A DNA stretch of 18,167 nt from HGM11788 sp964654945 (GTDB lineage Bacteria; Bacillota; Clostridia; Lachnospirales; CAG-274): assembly GCA_964654945.1 (NCBI GenBank), contig CAZZLN010000043.1, forward strand, positions 1-18,167, read 5' to 3'. Shown one piece after another: positions 8,111 to 16,135 of the stretch. The position numbers were made by a program, and so were the translations under genes. The notes beneath the pieces are model-generated. The model searched no databases. It saw only the letters and a program-made list of their open reading frames with translations, and was not told the origin of the DNA. The number at the start of each line of letters is the position of its first letter. Position 1 is the stretch's first letter.

Positions 8111-9408
8111 GTGTCCTTAAAGCCTCCTCCTTGTGATGAATTTACTACAAAAGAATCAGGTTTTCTGGAATATCTTGTAAGACCGCTCTTCCAGACCTTT
8201 ATATCTTTTCCATGAATTACAAAGGCTCTTAAATCAGCCTTTCTTGGTACTTTTGTTACACCGTCATCATCCAGAATATCAAGGTCAAGAAAATTAATAA
8301 TTTCCTGAGCAATAAATCTTCTTGGATTGTAAGTTATAATATCTTTAAGCTCTGCAAGCTTTTCTTTTGTAAGGTCACGTCCGAATATTACTCCATACCC
8401 TCCGGCTTCACTAACATCTTTTATAACAAGCTTTTCTATATTATCCATAATATATTTCATATCCTTTTCATAGAAAGGAACATATGTAGGAGCATTTTTT
8501 AATATTGCATCTTCACCGAGATAATATTTAATCATTGCCGGCACAAAATAATAAATACCTTTATCATCAGCCACACCATTACCCGGTGCATTTATTATTG
8601 CAACATTTCCTTTTCTGTAAGCCTCCATAAGATGAGGAACGCCAATTGCAGATTCCTGCAAAAATGTCATAGGGTCAAGATAATCATCAGATAACCTTCT
8701 GTAAATAGCGCCTACTCTCTGATGTCTTGAATTAAAGGTTTTGTAATACACAATATCATTTACAACCTCTAAATCTTCAGGAAAAGCAAGAACTGCACCT
8801 GTTTTTTCAGCAAGATATGAATGTTCAAAAAACGCTGAATTGTATCTTCCCGGTGTAAGCACAACAGTTATGCCTCCGCAGTTGACATCATTAAACATAT
8901 CTGCAAGAAGTTTAGGATAATTTCTATTATCCTCAATTTTGTTTTCCTGGAATGTTTCAGGAGATATTTTTCTTGTAATATCCCTTGCAATCATAGGATA
9001 ACTTGCACCTGACGGCACTCTCAAATTGTCCTCAAGAATATACCAGTCCTCAGGTGCTTCAACAAGGTCAATGCCCGAAATATGATTATAAATTTTTTCA
9101 GGCGGCACAATATTCATACATTCAGGCAAAAAACCCGGAGCATTATACACAAATTCCTCAGGAACAACATTATCTCTTATAATGCACCTTTTGGAATAAA
9201 TATCATTCAAAAACAAATTTAAAGCACAGGCTCTCTGAATAAGCCCTCTTTCAAGCTTTTGAAACTGCTTTGCTTCAATTATCCTAGGTATTGCATCAAA
9301 AGGAAAAAGCTGTTCAATAAATTTCCCATCTTTGTATAAGCTGAACTTAACGCCGTATCTGTCAAGAGTTTCATTAACCCTTTCTTTTTGTTCATGAATA
9401 AGCCTCAT
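8092..9408 (-). CDS. Circularly permuted ATP-grasp type 2 ligase
   Basis: 438 residues. It matches the CP_ATPgrasp_2 family (formerly DUF404/DUF407). Visible features: an N-terminal substrate-side segment with NAPGF (89-93) and NLRVPSG (128-134), a VVLTPG strand (182-187), YRRLSDDYLDP (236-246), NAPGNGVADDKG (273-284), a glycine loop GGYG (336-339), FIAQEI (365-370), LRAFVIHG (393-400) and the C-terminal Gly-rich GGGFKDTW (427-434). The family is predicted to form amide or peptide bonds with ATP through an acyl-phosphate. Neither substrate nor product is known. It is the first gene of a five-gene operon; the ATG at 9408 has AAGGAGTGAGG just upstream. That ribosome site directly follows the U-run of the leader hairpin at 9432-9471, so expression may be attenuated. 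Confidence 0.88.
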   Translation of the reverse strand: MRLIHEQKERVNETLDRYGVKFSLYKDGKFIEQLFPFDAIPRIIEAKQFQKLERGLIQRACALNLFLNDIYSKRCIIRDNVVPEEFVYNAPGFLPECMNIVPPEKIYNHISGIDLVEAPEDWYILEDNLRVPSGASYPMIARDITRKISPETFQENKIEDNRNYPKLLADMFNDVNCGGITVVLTPGRYNSAFFEHSYLAEKTGAVLAFPEDLEVVNDIVYYKTFNSRHQRVGAIYRRLSDDYLDPMTFLQESAIGVPHLMEAYRKGNVAIINAPGNGVADDKGIYYFVPAMIKYYLGEDAILKNAPTYVPFYEKDMKYIMDNIEKLVIKDVSEAGGYGVIFGRDLTKEKLAELKDIITYNPRRFIAQEIINFLDLDILDDDGVTKVPRKADLRAFVIHGKDIKVWKSGLTRYSRKPDSFVVNSSQGGGFKDTWIMYQ

Positions 9409-9431
9409 ATCCTCACTCCTTTTTTAATAAA

Positions 9432-9471
9432 AAAGACGCACAAAATACTGTATAGTGTTTTGTACGTCTTT
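9432..9471 (-). terminator. Terminator-like hairpin in the leader of the ATP-grasp operon (possible attenuator)
   Basis: Near-perfect inverted repeat with arms 9432-9449 and 9454-9471 and a 4-nt loop. On the minus strand it has 18 base positions per arm, with one U-G pair and one A-C mismatch. It is followed directly by TTTTTTATT and then the ribosome site of the ATP-grasp gene. It begins about 10 nt after the predicted transcription start, so a transcript could end before the gene. It may also terminate readthrough from the giant activase gene, which has no other visible terminator. Confidence 0.75.
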
Positions 9472-9487
9472 ATACCTGTATATATTA

Positions 9488-9515
9488 ATTATACCATAAA
9501 AGTTCTTTATGTCAA
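9488..9515 (-). promoter_or_regulatory. Promoter of the ATP-grasp/M14 operon
   Basis: On the minus strand, a perfect TTGACA (9515-9510), a 16-bp spacer and a perfect TATAAT (9493-9488). Transcription would start near 9481, giving a leader of about 73 nt. Both boxes lie between the activase stop (9606) and the leader hairpin, so the five-gene operon does not depend on activase transcription. Confidence 0.8.
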
Positions 9516-9605
9516 TATTTATATTTTATTTTCACATTTTATCCATAGTATAATAATGTTTCTTATAGGTGCAGTACAAACCATCAAATTTATCGGTAAT
9601 TATGA

Positions 9606-12600
9606 TTAACAATTCTGTTGTTTTTTAAGATTTTTTTCAGCGGTACTAAGCATAAGCTTAATTCTGTTAAGCTGATTAACTTCACTTGCACCGGGGTCAT
9701 AATCAACCGCAACAATATTGCTGTCAGTAAATCTTCTCTTTAATTCTTTAATTACACCTTTTCCTGTTACATGGTTAGGCAAACACGCAAAAGGCTGGGT
9801 ACAAATATTGTTTGGTACACCGCTATGAATAAGCTCAACCAGTTCAGCAGTAAGAAACCAGCCCTCTCCGGTCTGATTGCAAAGGCTGACAATATCCTTA
9901 GCCATATCACCAAGTTCAGCTATATCGCAAGGCCGTTCAAACCTCTTGCTTTTTTCAAGAGCATCACTCATTGGTCGCCTGTACCATTCAACAAATTTAA
10001 TACCAAGATTTGAAACAAAGGTTGCACTTGAACTCATACCAAAGCACTTTTCTTTATACTCTGCATTATACAGGCAGTATGTAAAGAAATTAATAAGGTC
10101 AGGCACTACTGCCTCTGCGCCCTCGTTTTCAAGAAGTGTAACTATGTCATTATTTGCTGTAGGATGGAATTTAACAAGAATTTCACCTACAACACCTACC
10201 TTTGGCTTAACAATACTTTCATCAAGCTCCAGCTCGTCAAAATCCCTTATAATAGCATTTACAATAGATATAAACTTACTTCTGCTTGGCTTAACAACTG
10301 CTTTTTTACATTCTTCATTCCATTTTTTATAAAGGGCATCGGCAGAGCCTTTTACTTTTTCATAAGGTCTTGTTTTGTATAGAACTCTCATAAACAAGTC
10401 ACCAAAAAGCACTGCCTGTAAAAGACCGAATATCAGCTTTTTACTGTATTTAAAGCCGGGATTTTTCTCAATACCGCTTGCACTTATTGAGATAACAGGT
10501 ATATTTTCAAGTCCTGCCTTTTTAAGAGCACGTCTTATAAATCCAATATAATTTGTAGCACGACAGCCACCGCCTGTCTGACTTATCATCAAAGATGTAT
10601 TGTTAAGGTCATAATCACCTGACTTTAATGCTTTTAAAAGCTGACCTACTGTAATAAGAGCAGGATAACAGGCATCATTATTAACATATTTAAGACCTAT
10701 ATCCACACATTCCTTATCAATAGCCGGCATAAGCACAATGTTGTAGCCTGCTGCCTTAAATGCTTCCTGTGCCATATCAAAATGTATAGGTGACATCTGA
10801 GGCATAAGAATAGTGTGATTTTTCTTCATTTCTTTTGTAAATACAACTCTTGGCTTTGGTGCAGCTGCTTTATGGGGCTTAAAGTTTTTCTGCTTTCTTT
10901 CAGCAAGAGCAGCTAAAAGAGAACGAACTCTTATTCTTACAGAGCCAAGATTGCTTACCTCATCTATTTTAAGACAGGTGTAAATCTTTCCTGAACCTGC
11001 TAAAATATCATTAACCTCATCAGTAGTAACGGCATCAAGCCCGCAGCCAAAGCTGTTAAGCTGAACAAGCTCAATATTTTCCTGTTCTCTCACAAAGCTT
11101 GCGGCAGCATAGAGTCTTGAATGATATGCCCACTGATCCATAACATTAAGAGGTCTTGGAACCTTATCAGCACCTAAATGGCTGACACTATCCTCTGTTA
11201 AAACTGCAATACCATAGCTAACCATAAGCTCAGGTATACCATGATTAATTTCAGGATCAAGATGATATGGTCTGCCTGCAAGAACCACAGCTGTCATATC
11301 ATTTTCTTTTACTATTTCAAGAATTTCCTCACCCTTTGCCTTTATATCATCTTTAAAGGATAAAAGCTCATTCCATGCACGTTTGCACGCTTTTTTAATT
11401 TCGTCTTTAGAAATTTCAGGAAATTCATCAACAAGTCGTTTTGCAAGATATTCTTCATCTTCAAAAGAGAAAAAAGGATTTCTGTAATCTAAATTTAATT
11501 CTCTTATTTCTTCAACATTATTCTTAATATTTTCAGGATAGCTTGTTACAATAGGACAATTAAAATGATTGTCTGCACCTGCTATTTCCTTTCTTTCATA
11601 AGCAACACAAGGATAGAATATAAATTTTACGCCATCATCAATAAGAGATTTAATATGCCCATGTACTATTTTTGCAGGATAGCAGGCAGATTCACTAGGT
11701 ATGGATTCTATACCCTTTTCATAAACCTTTCTGCTGCTCTTTGGAGAAAGTTTAACACTATATCCAAGCTCAGTAAAGAAAGTAAACCAGAAAGGATAAT
11801 CCTCATACATATTAAGCACTCTTGGAATTCCCACAACACCTCTTTTAGCTTTTTCAGGTGCTAAAGGAACATAATTGAAAAGTCTGTTGTATTTATATTC
11901 AAAAAGGTTAGGCACACAGCCTGTAGTTACAGTTTTCCCTGCACCTCTTTCGCATCTGTTGCCTGAAATAAATTTTCTGTTTCCGTTGAATTTGTTTATG
12001 GTTAAAAGGCAGTTGTTTCCACAGCCCTTGCATCTTGTGAATGTAGTGGAAACCTGCATATTTTCAATATCTTCAGCAGTATAAAGAGTAGTTTTATAGC
12101 CCTCCTTAAATCTTTCCTTTGCAATTACGGCACAGCCAAATGCACCCATAATACCGCTTATATCAGGTCTGACAGCTTCTCTTGTGGAAATAAGCTCAAA
12201 GCTTCTTAAAACTGCCTCATTATAGAAAGTACCGCCCTGAACTACAATATGCTTTCCTAAATCTGTCGGGTCGGTAACCTTAATAACCTTTTGAAGGGCA
12301 TTTTTAATAACCGAATATGCAAGTCCCGCAGAAATATCAGCTACCTCTGCACCCTCTTTTTGTGCCTGTTTAACTCTCGAATTCATAAACACTGTGCATC
12401 TTGAGCCAAGGTCAATAGGACTTTTTGCAAAAAGAGCTATCTTTGCAAAATCCCTTACACTAAGATTAAGACTTCTTGCAAAGGTTTCTATAAAAGAACC
12501 GCAGCCGGCAGAACAAGCTTCATTTAAAAGAACACTGTCAATAACACCATCTTTAATTCTTATACATTTCATATCCTGACCGCCAATATCAAGAATGAAA

Positions 12601-13841
12601 TCAACCTTAGGGTCAAAAAATGCAGCAGCCTTATAGTGAGCAACAGTTTCAATTTCTCCTATATCCACCATAAGAGCTTCTTTTATAAGACCCTCGCCAT
12701 ATCCTGTGATACAGGAATTTTTTATTGAAACCCCATCAGGCAGAATACTGTATATATGTTTCAAAGCCTTGGATACCATTTTAAGAGGACTTCCCTCATT
12801 GCCTGCATAGAAAGAATAAAGCAAATCTCCGTTTTCTCCTATTAAAGCAAGCTTTGATGTTGTAGAGCCTGAATCTATGCCAAGAAACACATCACCCTTG
12901 TAGTTTTCAAGGCTGCCTTTTTTTACCATAGCCTTGTCATGACGGGCTTTAAATTCATCATATTCCTCCTGTGATTTAAAAAGAGGCTCAAGTCTGTTTA
13001 TTTCCATTGTAAGATGTTTTTCACCGCTTAAATTATTAATAAGCCGGTCAAATGTAAAAATCTTGCTGTCATCGGAAGTGAGGGCAGAACCCATAGCGGC
13101 AAAAAGATGTGAATTATCAAGTTCAACAACCTCATCATCTTTTAAATTAAGCACATCTATAAATCTTGCTTTTAATTCAGTAAGAAAATGCAAAGGTCCG
13201 CCTAAAAATGCAACATTGCCCTTTATAGGCTTACCGCAGGCAAGTCCGCTTATAGTCTGATTTACTACTGCCTGAAATATTGAAACAGCTAAATCCGATT
13301 TTGCAGCACCCTCATTAATAAGAGGCTGAATATCGGTTTTTGCAAATACACCGCAGCGTGCAGCTATAGGATAAATTACTTCATAATTTTTAGCATACTC
13401 ATTAAGTCCCATAGCATCTGTCTGTAAAAGTGATGCCATTTGGTCTATGAATGAACCTGTGCCGCCTGCACATATACCATTCATTCTCTGTTCAAGACCG
13501 CCTTTAAAATAAATGATTTTAGCATCTTCTCCGCCTATTTCAATCGCCACATCAGTTCTTGGCGCTTTATAATCAATAGCATTGCTGACTGCAACAACCT
13601 CCTGTAAAAAAGGAATTCCTATCCATTGGGCAATAGACAATCCTCCGCTGCCGGTAATCATAGCAGAAAAAGCAATATTTCCAAGCTTCTCCTCTGCTTG
13701 TTTAATAAGGTCAAGAAGCGTTTCCTGAATATTTGACAGGTGACGTCTGTATTCCTTAAATAAAATATCATTATTTTCATCTAAAACAATTAATTTAATT
13801 GTGGTTGAACCAATATCAATACCTAATTTAAATCTCTCCAT
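9606..13841 (-). CDS. Giant two-activase acyl-CoA dehydratase activator-related protein
   Basis: 1411 residues. Two BadF/BadG/BcrA/BcrD-type ATPase domains lie in tandem. Domain 1 (about 1-255) has phosphate motif DIGSTT (9-14), C124 in CAGGTGSF and C163 in RCGVF. Domain 2 (about 318-575) has DSGSTT (323-328), C443 and C447 in CSAGCGSF and C482 in RCTVF. In the activator HgdC, two such Cys per monomer hold a [4Fe-4S] cluster shared across a dimer. A four-Cys motif follows: C604, C607, C611 and C630. The rest matches DUF2229/COG3580- and COG3581-type regions related to dehydratase subunits, with C720, C745, C762, C933, C1045, C1058, C1093, C1256, C1347 and C1353 available as metal ligands. The family couples ATP hydrolysis to low-potential electron transfer; the substrate here is unknown. 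ATG at 13841 with AGAGGT upstream; monocistronic, with its own promoter. Often annotated as 2-hydroxyglutaryl-CoA dehydratase activator, but no dehydratase genes adjoin it. Confidence 0.9.
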   Translation of the reverse strand: MERFKLGIDIGSTTIKLIVLDENNDILFKEYRRHLSNIQETLLDLIKQAEEKLGNIAFSAMITGSGGLSIAQWIGIPFLQEVVAVSNAIDYKAPRTDVAIEIGGEDAKIIYFKGGLEQRMNGICAGGTGSFIDQMASLLQTDAMGLNEYAKNYEVIYPIAARCGVFAKTDIQPLINEGAAKSDLAVSIFQAVVNQTISGLACGKPIKGNVAFLGGPLHFLTELKARFIDVLNLKDDEVVELDNSHLFAAMGSALTSDDSKIFTFDRLINNLSGEKHLTMEINRLEPLFKSQEEYDEFKARHDKAMVKKGSLENYKGDVFLGIDSGSTTSKLALIGENGDLLYSFYAGNEGSPLKMVSKALKHIYSILPDGVSIKNSCITGYGEGLIKEALMVDIGEIETVAHYKAAAFFDPKVDFILDIGGQDMKCIRIKDGVIDSVLLNEACSAGCGSFIETFARSLNLSVRDFAKIALFAKSPIDLGSRCTVFMNSRVKQAQKEGAEVADISAGLAYSVIKNALQKVIKVTDPTDLGKHIVVQGGTFYNEAVLRSFELISTREAVRPDISGIMGAFGCAVIAKERFKEGYKTTLYTAEDIENMQVSTTFTRCKGCGNNCLLTINKFNGNRKFISGNRCERGAGKTVTTGCVPNLFEYKYNRLFNYVPLAPEKAKRGVVGIPRVLNMYEDYPFWFTFFTELGYSVKLSPKSSRKVYEKGIESIPSESACYPAKIVHGHIKSLIDDGVKFIFYPCVAYERKEIAGADNHFNCPIVTSYPENIKNNVEEIRELNLDYRNPFFSFEDEEYLAKRLVDEFPEISKDEIKKACKRAWNELLSFKDDIKAKGEEILEIVKENDMTAVVLAGRPYHLDPEINHGIPELMVSYGIAVLTEDSVSHLGADKVPRPLNVMDQWAYHSRLYAAASFVREQENIELVQLNSFGCGLDAVTTDEVNDILAGSGKIYTCLKIDEVSNLGSVRIRVRSLLAALAERKQKNFKPHKAAAPKPRVVFTKEMKKNHTILMPQMSPIHFDMAQEAFKAAGYNIVLMPAIDKECVDIGLKYVNNDACYPALITVGQLLKALKSGDYDLNNTSLMISQTGGGCRATNYIGFIRRALKKAGLENIPVISISASGIEKNPGFKYSKKLIFGLLQAVLFGDLFMRVLYKTRPYEKVKGSADALYKKWNEECKKAVVKPSRSKFISIVNAIIRDFDELELDESIVKPKVGVVGEILVKFHPTANNDIVTLLENEGAEAVVPDLINFFTYCLYNAEYKEKCFGMSSSATFVSNLGIKFVEWYRRPMSDALEKSKRFERPCDIAELGDMAKDIVSLCNQTGEGWFLTAELVELIHSGVPNNICTQPFACLPNHVTGKGVIKELKRRFTDSNIVAVDYDPGASEVNQLNRIKLMLSTAEKNLKKQQNC

Positions 13842-13878
13842 AATATTACCTCTGTTTCTTAAATTATGAAATCAATAG

Positions 13879-13893
13879 TTGATAATATGTCAA
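13879..13893. promoter_or_regulatory. Hyphenated palindrome at the activase transcription start
   Basis: TTGA-N7-TCAA (15 bp) lies just downstream of the activase -10 box, at the predicted start of transcription, where a repressor could act. It does not match a consensus I can name with certainty, and such short AT-rich palindromes arise by chance. Confidence 0.25.
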
Positions 13894-13897
13894 TTTA

Positions 13898-13926
13898 ATT
13901 ATAATAGAAAAATGTCAAAATTTCAA
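13898..13926 (-). promoter_or_regulatory. Promoter of the giant activase gene
   Basis: On the minus strand, TTGAAA (13926-13921), a 17-bp spacer and TATAAT (13903-13898). The start would be near 13891, about 50 nt before the ATG at 13841. It is back to back with the plus-strand GntR promoter; the two -35 boxes are 16 bp apart. Confidence 0.7.
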
Positions 13927-13942
13927 CTAATTTATTTAAGTA

Positions 13943-13971
13943 TTGACAAAATATGTATTGTGTACTATAAT
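13943..13971 (+). promoter_or_regulatory. Consensus promoter of the GntR/ABC operon
   Basis: Perfect TTGACA (13943-13948), a 17-bp spacer and a perfect TATAAT (13966-13971). A start near 13978 leaves a leader of only about 19 nt before the TTG start at 13997. A promoter this strong would be expected to need repression, and palindromes cover its -10 region. Confidence 0.88.
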
Positions 13972-13981
13972 ACATAGTACA
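13953..13981 (+). promoter_or_regulatory. Interlaced palindromes, likely operator of the GntR regulator
   Basis: Two perfect 7-bp inverted repeats share the same segment: ATGTATT-N9-AATACAT (13953-13975) and TGTACTA-N7-TAGTACA (13961-13981). They cover the spacer, -10 box and transcription start, where a bound GntR dimer would block RNA polymerase. Autoregulation by the adjacent gene's product is inferred from position. Confidence 0.7.
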
Positions 13982-13996
13982 GTAGGAGGTGATAGA

Positions 13997-14368
13997 TTGA
14001 TAGATATTAACTTGAAATGCAGTATTCCTATATATGAGCAGATAATAAACAGTATCAAAGAAAATGTCGTAAAGGGTTATTTAAAGGCTGATGATTTGCT
14101 GCCATCTGTAAGAAAGCTTGCAGCTATGCTTCAGATAAACCCTAATACCGTTGCAAAAGCATATCAGGAGCTTGAACGACAGGGAATTACAAAAACCATT
14201 TCCGGCAAAGGTACCTTTATAGCCTCACAAGAGGAAAATAAAAGCATTGATATATCAGAGCAGCTTGAAAATATAAGACCTGCTCTAACTCAGCTTATGC
14301 TAATGGGAGTAAAAAAAGATGTAATAATTGAAAAAATTGAAAATATTCTTAATGAACTGGAGGGATAA
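13997..14368 (+). CDS. GntR-family repressor, YtrA-like
   Basis: 123 residues with a TTG start. An N-terminal winged helix-turn-helix spans about 10-77: the PIYEQI opening, LPSVRKLA (35-42), the recognition helix NPNTVAKAYQELE (48-60) and the wing GKGTF (70-74). The short helical tail (about 85-123) is typical of the YtrA subfamily, which lacks a large effector domain and controls adjacent ABC transporter genes. The reading frame is open back to 13943, but that stretch is the promoter. AGGAGGT (13984-13990) sits 6 nt before the TTG at 13997, which settles the start. The stop is 1 bp before the ABC ATPase ATG. It probably represses its own operon through the palindromes at 13953-13981; the inducer is unknown. 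Confidence 0.9.
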   Translation: MIDINLKCSIPIYEQIINSIKENVVKGYLKADDLLPSVRKLAAMLQINPNTVAKAYQELERQGITKTISGKGTFIASQEENKSIDISEQLENIRPALTQLMLMGVKKDVIIEKIENILNELEG

Positions 14369-14369
14369 T

Positions 14370-15242
14370 ATGATTAAGATTATAAATCTTGTTAAGAACT
14401 ATGGAAACCATAGAGCAGTTGATAATGTATCAATAAATGTGCCAAAGGGTACTATTCATGGTCTTATAGGTAAAAACGGAGCAGGAAAAACTACAATAAT
14501 TCACTGTGCAACAGGTGTGTATAAACCAACAGAAGGAATGGTGTTAATTGACGGAGAAAATGTATATGACAATCCTGCCGTAAAGTCTAAAATAGGATAT
14601 GTTGCCGACAGCTGCAATTATTTTCCTACATATACAGTAAGTAATATGATTAATTTTTACAAAGGAGTGTACAAAACATTTGATGAATATAAATTCAACA
14701 AGCTTAATGAAATATTTACTCTGCCCTTAGACAGAAGAATAAGCCGGCTTTCAAAGGGTATGACTATGCGGCTTGCTCTTATGCTGAATATATCCTATAA
14801 TCCTGATGTGCTTATACTTGATGAGCCTACAAACGGACTTGATGCCATTGCTAAAAAGCAGGTAATGGATATACTTATTTGCGAAGTTGAAGAAAGAAAA
14901 TGCACTGTGCTTATATCATCTCATCATTTAGGAGAGCTTGAAAAGCTGTGTGATGGCATTACTATAATAAACGATGGAGCAATTAAATATCAAAGCAGTA
15001 TAAGCGATATTAAAAACAAAATAAGAAAATTACAGGCAGTATTTAAAAATGATGTTGATTTATCACAGATAAAAGATATTATACATATTGAAACCATAGG
15101 AAGTATAAAACATATTATAACCGATAATTATTCATTGGAATTTGAAAAAAAGCTATATGATATGGGTGCAGTTATAGTCGAAGAAATAGGAATGAGCCTG
15201 GAGGAAATATTTATATATACTTCCGAAAACAAGGAGGTATAA
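14370..15242 (+). CDS. ABC transporter ATP-binding protein
   Basis: 290 residues. Complete nucleotide-binding domain: Walker A GKNGAGKTT (34-42), signature LSKGM (127-131), Walker B with D151-E152 in LILDEPT, D-loop GLD (156-158) and switch His185 in SSHH. The region after about 215 is a small C-terminal extension common in YtrB/CcmA-type exporters. It should energise the two membrane proteins that follow. The frame stays open upstream to 14328, but the ATG at 14370 has GGAGGG about 7 nt upstream and follows the repressor's stop, so the longer form is unlikely. Three bases separate its stop from the next ATG. Confidence 0.93.
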   Translation: MIKIINLVKNYGNHRAVDNVSINVPKGTIHGLIGKNGAGKTTIIHCATGVYKPTEGMVLIDGENVYDNPAVKSKIGYVADSCNYFPTYTVSNMINFYKGVYKTFDEYKFNKLNEIFTLPLDRRISRLSKGMTMRLALMLNISYNPDVLILDEPTNGLDAIAKKQVMDILICEVEERKCTVLISSHHLGELEKLCDGITIINDGAIKYQSSISDIKNKIRKLQAVFKNDVDLSQIKDIIHIETIGSIKHIITDNYSLEFEKKLYDMGAVIVEEIGMSLEEIFIYTSENKEV

Positions 15243-15245
15243 TAT

Positions 15246-16124
15246 ATGAATTCAGTTTATAAAAATTATTTAAAAAATACAATAATACTTTTTGCTGTAG
15301 TTGTGCTTTTTAGTGTATTTTTTATTTACATACATAACAGAGATTTTTATGAATATATAAATGAGTTTATTATACTTGATTATGTAGCTGTATATATACT
15401 GATGTTTTTTCTCTATAGGGACAGGAATAAAAAAACAGGAATATTTATACGTTTTTTGCCTTTGAAAACAACTAATGCTTATATGTTTAAAACAATTCTT
15501 TCAGTATTGTTTGTAGCAGCCGTTATAATATTTCAGCTCATAATCAGCTATTTTTATGAATATAGAGGTTTGCTTAATAATATTTTTAATCCTAACAGCA
15601 TTGATATATTTGAACAAATGCACATATATTTTATTGTTTTTATATGTATGGCTGCAGCATTAACTCTGTCAGTTAATTTAATAGGTGTTGTCGGATTAGC
15701 TCTTATTTTTCCGATTGGAGCATTATTATGTGCTGTATTTGCTGTAGAGGGAATTGCGGAATTTTTAGAAATATTATTGGTCGACAAAATAAATTTTATT
15801 GTTTTTATAGATGATATTCTTGAATTTGTTTTATTTGGCTATAATGTTAATTCCCTGTTGTTTTACAGTATAGTTATATTTATTATAAGCGGTGTGATAA
15901 ACAAATATATTGACTATTCGAACATAGGAAGAATGTTTTACTTTAAAAGGCTTTATATTCCTTTTTCAATACTTGTGTCATTTATAGGCGGCTTTTCACT
16001 GTTTTATGTAATTACAGTATTTTATGATTTGTACATATCACAAACTTCAGCAGTAATTCTTGTGTTGGTATGTATTGCAATATCCAACAAATTATTCAGA
16101 AGTTTATATAACTACTATAAATAG
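15246..16124 (+). CDS. Multi-spanning membrane protein, probable ABC permease
   Basis: 292 residues, very hydrophobic. About seven or eight membrane segments are visible, near 11-29, 41-57, 81-103, 126-147, 148-167, 200-218, 238-259 and 266-284. No residues identify a substrate. The assignment as permease rests on position between the ATPase and a second membrane protein with an ABC-2-like loop. It has short basic loops (for example RDRNKK near 58-63) and a basic C-terminus. AAGGAGGT lies 7 nt before the ATG. I do not recognise close relatives by sequence; it may fill the role of YtrC/YtrD in Bacillus. Confidence 0.75.
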   Translation: MNSVYKNYLKNTIILFAVVVLFSVFFIYIHNRDFYEYINEFIILDYVAVYILMFFLYRDRNKKTGIFIRFLPLKTTNAYMFKTILSVLFVAAVIIFQLIISYFYEYRGLLNNIFNPNSIDIFEQMHIYFIVFICMAAALTLSVNLIGVVGLALIFPIGALLCAVFAVEGIAEFLEILLVDKINFIVFIDDILEFVLFGYNVNSLLFYSIVIFIISGVINKYIDYSNIGRMFYFKRLYIPFSILVSFIGGFSLFYVITVFYDLYISQTSAVILVLVCIAISNKLFRSLYNYYK

Positions 16125-16135
16125 GAGGTGAGCTG

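Noticed and set aside
9432..9471. Inverted repeat as a mobile element end or MITE
   Set aside because: There is a single hairpin with a 4-nt loop, no target-site duplication and no second copy in the window; a terminator or attenuator explains it better.
9877..10332. Long plus-strand open frame opposite the activase gene
   Set aside because: It lies wholly within a strongly supported gene, has no ribosome site and its translation is low-complexity Ser/Leu/Thr-rich, as expected of an antisense shadow.
9606..13841. Annotation as a true 2-hydroxyglutaryl-CoA dehydratase component of amino-acid fermentation
   Set aside because: No CoA-transferase, dehydratase subunit or acyl-CoA dehydrogenase gene lies nearby, and the size and domain layout differ from classical activators.
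13943..13996. Longer N-terminus of the GntR protein beginning at 13943
   Set aside because: That stretch is the promoter and operator; AGGAGGT is ideally placed for the TTG at 13997.
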